The notes beneath the pieces were generated by a model. It saw only the letters and a list, made by a program, of their open reading frames with translations, was not told the DNA's origin and did no database searches. The position numbers and the translations under genes were made by a program. Shown here in pieces: positions 1 to 7,499 of a stretch of DNA of 64,000 bases. This stretch comes from Acidobacteriota bacterium (GTDB taxonomy: Bacteria; Acidobacteriota; Vicinamibacteria; Vicinamibacterales; UBA2999): the NCBI GenBank assembly GCA_030697165.1, contig JAUYQQ010000023.1:1-64000 (forward strand), in the 5' to 3' direction. Position 1 is the stretch's first letter; each line of letters starts with the position of its first letter.

Positions 1-73
1 CGGTCACCATCTCGCCTTCGACCACCGGTACCTCCGCACTCGGAGATACCAGAACTCCTTGCTCCTGCTCCAT
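1..73 (-). CDS. 5' end of a partial gene, possibly an IS21-type transposase (istA)
   Basis: Only the first ~24 codons are inside the window. The ATG at 73 is preceded by a strong Shine-Dalgarno stretch (AGGAGGAGG on the minus strand, near 80-89). The residues (MEQEQGVLVSP... to ...GEMVT) match no family. A second in-frame ATG at 10 gives MVT, a common opening of IS21 IstA proteins. With the repeated GACCCCC motifs just upstream, this suggests an IS21-like transposase, but only by inference. It could be any gene running off the left edge. Confidence 0.35.
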   Translation of the reverse strand, partial: MEQEQGVLVSPSAEVPVVEGEMVT

Positions 74-91
74 TCGAACCCTCCTCCTGGA

Positions 92-147
92 GGGGGTCAG
101 AATTAGTGTCGCAAGGGGGTCAATATCACTGTCGCTCTACAGGGACA
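92..147. repeat. Two degenerate direct repeats resembling an IS21-type terminus
   Basis: Two copies of a GGGGGTCA...TGTCGC block lie at 92-112 and 115-135. Read on the minus strand the block starts TGTCCCTG at 147 and then carries two TGACCCCC motifs before the partial gene's start. Short outer sequence plus several internal repeats upstream of istA is the usual architecture of IS21-family ends. The other end is outside the window, so this remains inference. Confidence 0.4.
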
Positions 148-180
148 TCCAATCGTGCGTCGGTGGCACGCCGATTGGAT
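147..180. repeat. Hairpin-forming inverted repeat
   Basis: ATCCAATCG (147-155) and CGATTGGAT (172-180) are perfect 9-bp inverted arms. An inner GCGT/ACGC pair extends the stem around a short loop. It sits 13 bp before the GxxExxY start and just outside the putative IS end. There is no T-run, so a terminator is unlikely. An operator or old insertion scar is possible. Confidence 0.5.
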
Positions 181-192
181 GTTGTGGGTGGC

Positions 193-585
193 ATGAACAC
201 TCCACAACCCGGATACGACGAGCGAACATTCGCAATCATTGGTGCGGCGATGGAGGTCCACCGGGTCCTGCGCAGGGGGTTTCTCGAAGCGATCTACTAC
301 GAAGCCTTAGGCCTTGAGTTCACGCGCAGGAAGATTCCCTATGTGACCCAGGTGCCTTGCTCGGTCGAGTACAAAGGGCAACGACTCCACGGCTTCTACA
401 AGCTGGACTTCGTTTGTTTCGGCAGCGTGATCGTGGAAGTCAAGGCCAGTTCAGCCACGGCGCCAGCCGATTACGCGCAGGTCCTGAACTATCTGGCACT
501 CAGCGGCCACCAGATCGCGTTGTTGCTTAACTTCGGACGTCCATCTCTGGAGTACCGCCGCTTCGCGCTGAGCGAGGAGGCCTGA
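193..585 (+). CDS. GxxExxY protein
   Basis: The 130-residue product has the family signature near its N-terminus (GFLEAIYYEAL: G, E and Y at the expected spacing). It also has the conserved hydrophobic segment KLDFVCFGSVIVEVKA and the QVLNYL block. The VIVEVKA strand resembles the core of PD-(D/E)XK nuclease-like folds, and the family is often annotated as a nuclease-like protein of unknown role. The ATG at 193 is preferred over an upstream in-frame start because homologues begin close to this position and the extra 29 residues are low-complexity. It stands alone, between the possible IS end and a tandem repeat, which fits an accessory gene. Confidence 0.85.
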   Translation: MNTPQPGYDERTFAIIGAAMEVHRVLRRGFLEAIYYEALGLEFTRRKIPYVTQVPCSVEYKGQRLHGFYKLDFVCFGSVIVEVKASSATAPADYAQVLNYLALSGHQIALLLNFGRPSLEYRRFALSEEA

Positions 586-607
586 ATCGGCGTCTATCGC
601 ATGCGGG

Positions 608-740
608 ATTTGCGGCTGGCGTGATCGGCAAATCTGCGGCTGCCGTAGTCGGTAATCTGTGGCTATCGTGATGGACAAATCTGCGGCTGCCGTGATCGGT
701 AATCTGCGGCTGTGGTGATCTTAAATCTGCGGCTGTTGCC
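608..740. repeat. Degenerate tandem repeat, 23-24 bp unit, about 5.6 copies
   Basis: Each unit starts with ATCTGCGGCTG (or ATTTGCGG, ATCTGTGGCT) followed by a variable CCGTGATCGGTA tail. Units start at about 608, 632, 655, 679, 702 and 725. The array fills the space between the GxxExxY stop (585) and the convergent PQQ gene. The same core recurs at 47691-47759 upstream of thrB and once near 60934, so it is an interspersed family rather than a local slippage product. It encodes no credible protein. Confidence 0.85.
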
Positions 741-756
741 ACCCGCATCGCCGGCT

Positions 757-2010
757 CTAGTCGATCGTCCACAGCGTCAGCGCCGTCAGCGCCTTCACGA
801 ACAGCCGGTTACCAGAAATCGACGGCGCGGCCCAGGTCGCCGAGTCTGACAGTTGATACCGGCCCAGCGGCGTGAACGCCTTCGGATTGCTCCCATCCGC
901 CACCACCAACTCGCCATCGTCTTTCAGCGCGAACAGGATGTTGCCGGCGCGGGCGATCGCCGCGTTCTCGGCGGTGCGGGGCTCGCCCTTCCACAGCACC
1001 TCGCCGGTCTTCGCATCGAGATACATGAACATCCCGCCGCTCTTGCCTGACAGCGCGAAGTACGCATCGCCGACGATGACCGCGTTGCTGAACCGGCTGT
1101 ACTGCTCGTCGTTTTTCCAGGCGTTGTCGGTGCCCCACTTGCCATCGCGCTTGTTCACCCGGATGGCGGTGATCCCGCTCTCGAAGGCCGTGACGATGAT
1201 GGTGTCGTGGTAGACGAGTGGCGTGATGGCCTGCACGTCGCGGGCGGAGTGAAATGGGCGGCTCCACAGCAGCTCGCCCGTCGCGGCCGACACTCCCACC
1301 AGCATGTTTTCGGTAAAGGTGATCACCTGCCGGGTCCCCGCCAACTCCACGACGATGGGCGAGCCGTAAGCGGGACCATCGCCGGTCCACTCCCAGTTCA
1401 CCGCGCCGGTGGCCGGGTTGAACGAGGTCAGGGCGCCCTTGCCGTATCCGCCGACGTGCACGATCACCTGGCCGTTCTCGAACAATGGCGATTGCGAGGT
1501 GCTGTAGGTCGGCGCCGCCGGCGGTGCCGGCTTGTGCCACAGCCGTCGCCCGGTCTCGGCCGCGAACGCCGACAGGATGCCGCTGATGCCGAGCGTGAAG
1601 ATGCGGCCCTCCACGAACAGCGGTGTCGACTTGGGACCCTGTCCATGGTCGATGGCCAGGCGATTCGGCGTGTACGGCGCCGGGTATCCCGTGGCCCACA
1701 GTTCCTCGCCGGTGGCCGCGTCGAAAGCGGCGAGCACCTCGTTGTCGCCGCGGCGGCTGAACATGAAGATGCGATTGCCCACCAGGAGCGGTGTCGCATG
1801 GCCGGTGCCGACCTCGGCCGTCCATCGGCGCGTCAGTTGCTCCGGCCACTTCGCGGGCGCCACGAAGTGCGGGACGACCCCGTCTCGTTTGGGACCGCGC
1901 CACTGCGTCCAGTCGCCGGACCGCACCTGCGCCTCCGCCACGGCCGCCGCGGTCAGCAGAATGGCGGCGATGACTCCTCTCAGCACCTTTGGCACCTTTG
2001 GCACTTTCAT
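757..2010 (-). CDS. Secreted PQQ-like beta-propeller protein
   Basis: The 417-residue protein has a hydrophobic signal sequence ending near AAAVAEAQ (residue ~28), then the WTQWRGPKRDGV opening typical of outer-membrane PQQ-like/BamB-type propellers. Repeats with the AFDAATGEELW, AFAAETGRRLW and SFNPATGAVNW tryptophan-docking signature recur every ~40-50 residues. It is probably periplasmic, and a redox role is not shown. Its ATG overlaps the stop of the upstream serine-hydrolase gene in an ATGA, so the two are likely translationally coupled. The first codons are built from a GGTGCCAAA nonamer repeat encoding KVPKVPKV, ahead of the hydrophobic core. A paralogue lies at 38291-39601. Confidence 0.85.
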   Translation of the reverse strand: MKVPKVPKVLRGVIAAILLTAAAVAEAQVRSGDWTQWRGPKRDGVVPHFVAPAKWPEQLTRRWTAEVGTGHATPLLVGNRIFMFSRRGDNEVLAAFDAATGEELWATGYPAPYTPNRLAIDHGQGPKSTPLFVEGRIFTLGISGILSAFAAETGRRLWHKPAPPAAPTYSTSQSPLFENGQVIVHVGGYGKGALTSFNPATGAVNWEWTGDGPAYGSPIVVELAGTRQVITFTENMLVGVSAATGELLWSRPFHSARDVQAITPLVYHDTIIVTAFESGITAIRVNKRDGKWGTDNAWKNDEQYSRFSNAVIVGDAYFALSGKSGGMFMYLDAKTGEVLWKGEPRTAENAAIARAGNILFALKDDGELVVADGSNPKAFTPLGRYQLSDSATWAAPSISGNRLFVKALTALTLWTID

Positions 2011-3266
2011 TTCTTGGGATCCACCAGTGCCTCGTATACCAGTCGGCGTGAGAGCGGTCGCACCTGAGGCGAGCCGCCAGTGGGTGTGCTACCGGCCAGG
2101 TTCTGCATCATGCCCACCGCGATCAGATCGTTGACCGGATCGATCCAGAACCACGTACCGAATGCACCACCCCAGTAGAACGAGTTCTTGCCTTCCGGGG
2201 TGTTCGCCTTGGCCGGATCCAGGATGATCGCGAAGTCGAGGCCGAAGCCGATGCCCCCAACGTTGACATTCGGGCCATAGAGATCGACCGTCACGCCGTC
2301 GGCCAGCACGTTGGTCCGCATCAACTCGACGGTGGACGCCTTCAGCAGGCGTTTGCCGTTGCCCTGGCCGCCGTCGAGCAGCATCTGCGCAAATCTCCGA
2401 TAGTCGTCCGTCGTCGACAGCAACCCCCCACTGCCGGATAGAAACACCGGCTTCGAGGTGGGATCACCCTGTGTCGGCGCGGTCATGATTCGTTTGTCCG
2501 GACCGTAGGTGAATATCTTCGTCACCCGATCCGCCTTGGAGGGCTCGACCCAGAACCCGGTGTCCTTCATGCCGAGCGGCTCGAAGAGCTTCGTCCGCAG
2601 GAACACGTCCAGTGGCTGGCCCGACAGCTTCTCGACGAGGTAGCCCTGGATGTCGACGCTCGGACCGTAACGCCAATCGGTGCCGGGCTGCGCGGCAAGC
2701 GGCAGCTTGGCCAGCTTGTCGATCATGGCCTGCAGCGGTTGACTGCGATCGCTAATCGGGCGCTTGCTGTATCCGCCACTCACGTCGAAGCCCGCTGTGT
2801 GGCTCATCAACTGGCGCATCGTCATCGGCGTCGCTTGCGCGACCTCACCGGCTGGGGTGGCCACCTTCAGGTTGGCAAACTCGGGAATGTGCTTCGCGAC
2901 CGGGTCCTCGAGCGACCACTTGCCTTCTTCCCACAGCATCATCATGGCGACGCCGGCGATGGGCTTGGTCATCGAGGCAATTCGGAAGATGGTGTCCTTG
3001 GTGACAGGCTTCTTCGTTTCCAGATCCTGCACACCATACGCGTCGAACTGGACCACCTTGCCGTGACGGGCCACCAGCGTGGTGACACCGGCGAGCTTGC
3101 CCTCGTCCACCAGAGCACGCATGGCCTGCTGGTAGGCCTTCAGCCCGTTGGCCGAGAAGCCAACCGACTCGGGGGACGTCAATGGATCGTCCGCGCGCAG
3201 TCCTACGAGGCCGGCCACCGCGACCGCCGCCACCGCCAGAACTGCCTGTCGAGTAATCACGCGCAT
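2007..3266 (-). CDS. Serine hydrolase of the beta-lactamase class C / DD-peptidase family
   Basis: The 419-residue exported protein has a signal peptide (MRVITRQAVLAVAAVAVAGL). The catalytic SxxK motif is visible as FRIASMTKP (Ser and Lys of SMTK). HTAGFD and GGLLSTTDDYRRFAQMLL are characteristic of the family. The usual YxN motif reads YGPSVD, so the third residue is not Asn. Esterase or peptidase activity is at least as likely as beta-lactam hydrolysis. The start at 3266 is chosen because GGGAGGT lies 6 bp upstream, and a longer frame to 3308 lacks a ribosome site. It lies between the NHL gene (60-bp gap) and the PQQ gene (4-bp overlap), consistent with one transcript. Confidence 0.88.
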   Translation of the reverse strand: MRVITRQAVLAVAAVAVAGLVGLRADDPLTSPESVGFSANGLKAYQQAMRALVDEGKLAGVTTLVARHGKVVQFDAYGVQDLETKKPVTKDTIFRIASMTKPIAGVAMMMLWEEGKWSLEDPVAKHIPEFANLKVATPAGEVAQATPMTMRQLMSHTAGFDVSGGYSKRPISDRSQPLQAMIDKLAKLPLAAQPGTDWRYGPSVDIQGYLVEKLSGQPLDVFLRTKLFEPLGMKDTGFWVEPSKADRVTKIFTYGPDKRIMTAPTQGDPTSKPVFLSGSGGLLSTTDDYRRFAQMLLDGGQGNGKRLLKASTVELMRTNVLADGVTVDLYGPNVNVGGIGFGLDFAIILDPAKANTPEGKNSFYWGGAFGTWFWIDPVNDLIAVGMMQNLAGSTPTGGSPQVRPLSRRLVYEALVDPKK

Positions 3267-3326
3267 AGGACCTCCCAGGTCGCGCCGAGCATAACCGATG
3301 TCCGGCACCCCGTTACGGGGCGCTAC

Positions 3327-4346
3327 CTACTTCTTTACGTGCCGTTCCAGCATGCGTCGCCGGACGACCCCGCCGTAGACGTGGCCGGCGGCATCGACAC
3401 CGACGCCTTCGGCGCCCGCGTGATCCGCTGCGGTCGACTCCTGATCTTCGATGAACGCTGTGACCTGGCCATCGCGCGCGCTGCCGATGCGGATGCCCTT
3501 CTTGACGCCGGGCAGTTCGCGCGCGCCGGTGTCGGTGCCCCACGACTCGGAATCGGCGACATAGATGGTGTCGTCGCTCGTGATCACGATCCCGCTCGGC
3601 CGGCCGAACTGCCGCCACTCGTCCAGCACCTGTCCGTCCTGGTTGTAGATGACAATGCGGTTGTTCTCGCGATCGCCGACGAACAAGCGACCTCGGGAGT
3701 CCATGGCAATGGTGTGGGGTTCGCTCAGTTCGCCACGGCCCTGCCCCTTGCGCCCCCACTGCTTGATGAACTTGCCGTCCCTGGTGAAGTGCATCACGCG
3801 GTTGTTCTTGCCGTTGCGATGGCTGTCAGTGATGAAGAGATCGCCGTTCGGCGCCACCACTACGTCGGTCGGCTGGTCGAACAGGTCTGGGCCCGAGCCG
3901 CTGACGCCGGCCTTGCCGAGCGTCATCAGGATCTTCCCGTCGGGACTGAACTTTATGGCTTGATGGCCCTTGCCGGGCGCGCTGCCGGCGTCGGTCATCC
4001 ACAAGTTGCCCTCGCGATCGACGGTGCCGCCGTGCGGAAAGATCAGTTGCCCCTGGCCGAAGCTGGCCAGCAGCTTGCCGGCGGCGTTGTACTTGAGGAT
4101 GGGCGCCTCGGTTCGTCCCGCGCACGAGTTTTCGAAACACCGGTGGACGACGTAGATCGTGCCATCGGGCGCGGGTTCGATCGCGGTCACCGCGGCCCAT
4201 TTCACGCCAGGCGGCAACTCACCCCACGTACGAGTGGTGGTGTAGGGCTGCGGCAGATCGTTGCGCGGCTGGCCGCCCTGCTGTGCAAGGAGTGGCGCCG
4301 AGAGCAACGCCGCAGTGGCGAAGGCAAGCATTCGAAGTGGCTGCAT
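3327..4346 (-). CDS. Secreted NHL-repeat beta-propeller protein
   Basis: The 339-residue protein starts with a signal peptide (MQPLRMLAFATAALLSAPLLAQ). It carries NHL/PAL-type propeller blades with HGGTVDREGNLWMTDAG, QPTDVVVAPNGDLFITDSH, EPHTIAMDSRGRLFVGDREN and RPSGIVITSDDTIYVADS, spaced about 45-50 residues apart. Proteins of this type are often annotated as peptidyl-alpha-hydroxyglycine alpha-amidating lyase-like, but enzymatic residues cannot be assigned here. An excellent AAGGAG site sits 5 bp before the ATG. It is the first gene of the NHL, serine-hydrolase and PQQ minus-strand cluster and diverges from the GNAT gene 32 bp away. A short CCCCG TTA CGGGG hairpin follows its stop. Confidence 0.85.
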   Translation of the reverse strand: MQPLRMLAFATAALLSAPLLAQQGGQPRNDLPQPYTTTRTWGELPPGVKWAAVTAIEPAPDGTIYVVHRCFENSCAGRTEAPILKYNAAGKLLASFGQGQLIFPHGGTVDREGNLWMTDAGSAPGKGHQAIKFSPDGKILMTLGKAGVSGSGPDLFDQPTDVVVAPNGDLFITDSHRNGKNNRVMHFTRDGKFIKQWGRKGQGRGELSEPHTIAMDSRGRLFVGDRENNRIVIYNQDGQVLDEWRQFGRPSGIVITSDDTIYVADSESWGTDTGARELPGVKKGIRIGSARDGQVTAFIEDQESTAADHAGAEGVGVDAAGHVYGGVVRRRMLERHVKK

Positions 4347-4378
4347 GATGGCTCCTTTATACTGGAAGCGCCTTCCCG

Positions 4379-5173
4379 ATGCCGTTGCTCACTGACAAGA
4401 CAGCGATCCGCGCGATTCTGCGCCGCGACCCGGTCTGGGGGGTCTACGCCCTGGGCGATTTGGCGCCGCGGATGTTTCCGAAGACACAGTGGTTTTCTCC
4501 GGGGTTTTCTCCGGGATTCGGGCCGGACCTCGCGCTCGTGCTGCACGACTTCGACACCAGCATTCTCTTCGCCATCGGCACGGGCGCCGTGCGCGAGGCC
4601 CTCGGCCATGTGCGGTGGCCAGTCCATCTGCAGGTGCAGCAGGACGCTCTGGACGAGGTGGCGCGATACGCCGTGATCGAGAGCCAGTGCCACATGTGGC
4701 GCATGGGGTGGAATGGTCCGCCTGAAGGCGGACGCCACATTGACCAGGGACAAAACCGGACCGCAACGTCCGCGCGACGTCTCGGTGCGGCTGATGTGCC
4801 CGCGTTACTGAAGCTGTATGCGGATGGCGAGGCGACCGGAGAGTCGCCCGACTTCTTCTATCCGTCGATGGTGACCGATGGTGTGTTCTTCGGTGTCTAC
4901 GACGGCGGCGTGCTGGTCGCGGCCGCCGGCACGCACCTGTTTGCTCCTGAAGAACACGCTGTGGCAATTGGCAACATCTATACGATGCGCGATCGCCGCG
5001 GCCGTGGACTGGGCGCCACGGTCACTCGCGCCGTGCTCGACGAGGTGAAGGATGGCGGCACCGTCGGCCTGAATGTCCGGGCCGGCAACCACGCAGCCCT
5101 CCACCTCTACGAATCGCTGGGCTTCGTCCGCCACTGCCTGTTTGTCGAGGGGCTAGCCACGGTCCGGAAGTAA
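4379..5173 (+). CDS. GNAT family N-acetyltransferase with an inserted palindromic repeat
   Basis: The 264-residue protein has a variable N-terminal half and a C-terminal GNAT domain. The acetyl-CoA loop is visible in NIYTMRDRRGRGLGATVTRAVLDE (R/Q-x-x-G-x-G/A), followed by VGLNVRAGNHAALHLYESLGF. Substrate is unknown. Residues about 112-120 (WNGPPEGGRH) are encoded by a perfect GTCCGCC-TGAA-GGCGGAC palindrome, matching intergenic REP-like elements at 50212 and 56610. It is therefore probably an in-frame insertion in a linker between the halves. Residues 39-48 also contain a small duplication (FSPGFSPGF). The 3' end overlaps the convergent Uma2 gene by 21 bp. Confidence 0.85.
   Translation: MPLLTDKTAIRAILRRDPVWGVYALGDLAPRMFPKTQWFSPGFSPGFGPDLALVLHDFDTSILFAIGTGAVREALGHVRWPVHLQVQQDALDEVARYAVIESQCHMWRMGWNGPPEGGRHIDQGQNRTATSARRLGAADVPALLKLYADGEATGESPDFFYPSMVTDGVFFGVYDGGVLVAAAGTHLFAPEEHAVAIGNIYTMRDRRGRGLGATVTRAVLDEVKDGGTVGLNVRAGNHAALHLYESLGFVRHCLFVEGLATVRK
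4716..4733. repeat. REP-like palindrome inside a coding sequence
   Basis: GTCCGCCTGAAGGCGGAC has 7-bp arms with a TGAA loop and is followed by GCCACAT. It is identical over the palindrome to the element abutting the speA stop codon (50212-50229), and nearly identical to 56610-56627. It is read in frame through the GNAT gene. Confidence 0.85.
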
Positions 5174-5740
5174 CGGAGCAAACAGCTTCGCGAGCGGCAG
5201 TTCGAACCCGGGCAGCAACGGCGTCGCCAGCACCGACCCATCGACGGCTTTCAAGGACCCAAGCGGCACCAGGCGGCTGGCGGCGTCACGGCGATAAATC
5301 GCCACGTCTTCGGCCTTAGAATCCACCACCCAGTACTCACGAACGCCGCCACGCTCGAACAGCGCTCGCTTGATGCCCAGGTCGCGCTTGCGCGTGCCGG
5401 GCGAGAGAATCTCGACGACCAGGGCCGGCGCACCTTGCACGTTGGCGTGGGTCAGGATCTCAAGCTGATCCGCAGCGATGAACAGCAGGTCAGGCTCGAC
5501 GACATCCCACCGGGAGAAAATGACGTCGAACGGCGCATAGAACACGTGACCGGCTTCGGGATGCGCTTCAAGATAGATCCCGATGGCCAGGTGCAGCCGG
5601 CCCGACAACTGCTGGTGCCGCGTGGCCGGAGACGGGGTCACGTAGTGCACCCCATCGATGAGCTCGTGCCGCAGCCCATCGTCCGGGAACCGAACGAAGT
5701 CGTCGTACGTAAGTCGCGTCTCGCGCTCGGTTGTGGGCAT
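5153..5740 (-). CDS. Uma2 family (DUF820) putative restriction-endonuclease-like protein
   Basis: The 195-residue protein shows the Uma2 core: YDDFVRFPDDGLRHELIDGV, VVEPDLLFI (PD of the PD-(D/E)XK-like fold), then PALVVEILSPGTRKRDLGIKR with E/K catalytic-type residues and FERGGVREYWVVD. The family is abundant in cyanobacteria and acidobacteria and its biological role is unresolved. The ATG at 5740 is chosen over a GTG at 5758 because GGGGAAAAGG lies just before it. It stands alone, convergent with the GNAT gene and downstream of the rhlE terminator. Confidence 0.88.
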   Translation of the reverse strand: MPTTERETRLTYDDFVRFPDDGLRHELIDGVHYVTPSPATRHQQLSGRLHLAIGIYLEAHPEAGHVFYAPFDVIFSRWDVVEPDLLFIAADQLEILTHANVQGAPALVVEILSPGTRKRDLGIKRALFERGGVREYWVVDSKAEDVAIYRRDAASRLVPLGSLKAVDGSVLATPLLPGFELPLAKLFAPLLPDRG

Positions 5741-5812
5741 CGCCTTTTCCCCGTCCACGATCGGATATTACACCCGGCCATGCGGATCGATCCTGCGAAG
5801 GGTGTGCCGTAC

Positions 5813-5850
5813 GAAAACACGCCCGAATCGTCAGATTGACGATCCGGGCG
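5813..5850 (-). terminator. Rho-independent terminator of rhlE
   Basis: A 14-bp stem with one mismatch (5820-5833 against 5837-5850, loop GAT) is followed on the minus strand by TGTTTTC. It lies 60 bp after the rhlE stop. A T-run is absent on the plus side, so it acts mainly on minus-strand transcripts. Confidence 0.75.
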
Positions 5851-5910
5851 TTAAAGAAACTGCCGCGACATTCGCGTGGCGGTATCGAAGAAAGTGCGTA
5901 CTCGGTTGGA

Positions 5911-7209
5911 CTACGAGCGGGCGCCGAAGCGTCCCGCTCGAGCCGACGGACGGCGTCCGGGTCCACCGGACCCCTGACGCGCCCCCGAACGGGGTCCATT
6001 GCTGGACCCACGGTTGTTCCGGCTACCCTGGTGACGCCGGCCTGCTTCGGGCAGTGCCTCGTGCGACCCCGCGGTAGTCGGGAAGGCTTCCACCACCACG
6101 TGCTCGACGGGAGTGGGCAGCAAGCGCTGGATATCGCGCAGCAGATCGCGATCCGCCGGCGACACCAGTGAAATGGCGCGGCCGGACAGGCCGGCGCGGC
6201 CGGTCCGGCCGGCGCGGTGGATGTAGTCCTCGGCCACCATCGGCAGGTCGAAGTTCACCACCAGCGGCAACTGGACGATGTCGAGCCCGCGCGCGGCGAT
6301 GTCGGTGGCCACGAGCACGTTGACGTGCCCGGCCTTGAAGTCGCTGAGTGCCTTGGTGCGCGCGCCCTGGCTCTTGTTGCCGTGGATCACGGCGGCCTTG
6401 ACGCCGGCGCGCTCGAGGTACTGGCCCACGCGGTTCGAGCCGTGCTTGGTCCTGCAGAACACCAGGGCCTGGCCCGTCGGCTTCTGCACCAGGATGTGCG
6501 TGAGCAAGTCACCCTTCCGCTGATCCGACACCGGATGCACCACGTGCGTCACCGTCTGCGCCATCACCTGGCCCTCGGACACGTCCACGCGCTGCGGGTC
6601 GCGGGTGAAGTCGGCGGACAGGCGAACGACTTCCGGCGAGATCGTCGCCGAAAACAGCAGCGTCTGGCGATCACGCGGCAGCACCTTGAGAATGCGCTTC
6701 AGCGGCGGCAGAAAGCCCATGTCGAGCATGCGGTCGGCCTCGTCCAGGCAGAGAATCTCCACGCCCGACAGGTCAACGGTGCGCTGCTCCATGTGATCGA
6801 GCAGGCGGCCGGGCGTCGCGACAATGATGTCGACGCCGCGCTGCAGGTCGCGCTTCTGCGGGACGATCGAGACGCCGCCGAAGATCGCGGTGACGCGCAT
6901 GTTCGCGGGCACGCCGTAGGTGCTGAGCGACTTGTGCACCTGGAGCGCGAGCTCACGGGTGGGCACCAGGACCAGCGCCCTCGGCTTGCGCGTGCCGGCA
7001 GGTGCGCCGCCGGGAATCTGCAGCCGCTGGATCATCGGCAGGCCGAACGCGGCGGTCTTGCCGGTGCCGGTCTGCGCGCGAGCGAGCAGGTCCTTGCCCG
7101 TGAGGACGACCGGGATGGACTTGAGCTGCACCGGCGTGGGCGAGGTATAGCCCAGCTTGGCCAGCGGATTACAAAGAGCGGGCGTGAGCCCGAGAGACAC
7201 GAACGGCAT
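5911..7209 (-). CDS. rhlE: DEAD-box ATP-dependent RNA helicase, RhlE type
   Basis: The 432-residue protein has the complete helicase core. It contains the Q motif (GYTSPTPVQLKSIP), Walker A AQTGTGKT, PTRELA, TPGRLLDHME, the DEAD box CLDEADRMLDMGF, SAT (LLFSATI), VFCRTK, TDIAARGLD and HRAGRTGRAG. A basic Gly/Ser/Arg-rich tail (from about residue 385) is typical of RhlE and helps RNA binding. Such helicases remodel ribosomal and other structured RNA, often on cold shock. It is monocistronic, with a long structured leader upstream and a strong terminator downstream, which suggests post-transcriptional control of its own mRNA. Confidence 0.93.
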   Translation of the reverse strand: MPFVSLGLTPALCNPLAKLGYTSPTPVQLKSIPVVLTGKDLLARAQTGTGKTAAFGLPMIQRLQIPGGAPAGTRKPRALVLVPTRELALQVHKSLSTYGVPANMRVTAIFGGVSIVPQKRDLQRGVDIIVATPGRLLDHMEQRTVDLSGVEILCLDEADRMLDMGFLPPLKRILKVLPRDRQTLLFSATISPEVVRLSADFTRDPQRVDVSEGQVMAQTVTHVVHPVSDQRKGDLLTHILVQKPTGQALVFCRTKHGSNRVGQYLERAGVKAAVIHGNKSQGARTKALSDFKAGHVNVLVATDIAARGLDIVQLPLVVNFDLPMVAEDYIHRAGRTGRAGLSGRAISLVSPADRDLLRDIQRLLPTPVEHVVVEAFPTTAGSHEALPEAGRRHQGSRNNRGSSNGPRSGARQGSGGPGRRPSARAGRFGARS

Positions 7210-7395
7210 AGCGAAGCGCTCCTGATAGTGCCTGAGCGTTCCCTAACCGCACGCAGCAAGCCGACAATTTCTAGCGAAACGGCGCCGGATTGGCGCGCTC
7301 GGTAGGACGCCCCTCAGCGGGACGCTGTACATCTGAGCTAACAAATACCGAAGGGTGGTAGTCCCGAGGAGTTCTGAGGACGGAAGCGCAGTGAC
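7210..7395 (-). promoter_or_regulatory. Long structured 5' leader of rhlE (candidate cis-regulatory RNA)
   Basis: About 186 nt separate a good -10 (TATACT, 7402-7407) from the rhlE ATG, unusually long for this window, where many genes look leaderless. Outer arms CTCG/GGAC (7361-7368) and GTCC/CGAG (7298-7308) enclose an inner CTCAG...CTGAG hairpin (7313-7317 with 7333-7337). An AGGAGCG ribosome site lies just before the start. Helicase leaders are known autoregulatory or cold-response elements, but no specific Rfam family is recognised here. Confidence 0.5.
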
Positions 7396-7401
7396 TCAGG
7401 C

Positions 7402-7407
7402 AGTATA
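7402..7407 (-). promoter_or_regulatory. rhlE: -10 element of the rhlE promoter
   Basis: The minus strand reads GTGCTATACTGCC, a consensus TATACT preceded by TGN-like bases. The -35 position falls inside the adjacent GGGATCA heptad array and has no consensus hexamer, so the array may have displaced or now flanks the upstream promoter half. Confidence 0.5.
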
Positions 7408-7410
7408 GCA

Positions 7411-7499
7411 CAGGGATCAGGGATCAGGGATCAGGGATCAGGGATCAGGGATCAGGGATCAGGGATCAGGGATCAGGGATCAGGGATCGGGGATCAGGG
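7411..7499. repeat. GGGATCA heptad tandem array 1 (about 12 copies)
   Basis: Nearly perfect 7-bp units, each containing a GATC site, run from the rhlE promoter into the end of the sulfatase gene. One unit carries the variant GGGATCG. On the minus strand the array supplies the TGA stop of the sulfatase gene (7494-7496). Matching arrays occur at 9496-9542 (same orientation) and 10034-10117 (inverted). Confidence 0.95.

Noticed and set aside
71-83. GGTTCGAAT T-loop-like sequence as a tRNA
   Set aside because: No acceptor, D or anticodon stems flank it. It lies between a ribosome site and a start codon.
2007-3266. Annotating the serine hydrolase as an antibiotic-resistance beta-lactamase
   Set aside because: The SxxK motif is present but the YxN motif is altered, and the setting with NHL and PQQ proteins does not suggest resistance. 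Esterase or peptidase is equally likely.
7411-7499. Heptad arrays as a possible CRISPR
   Set aside because: Units are 7 bp, contiguous and without spacers, and no cas genes are present.
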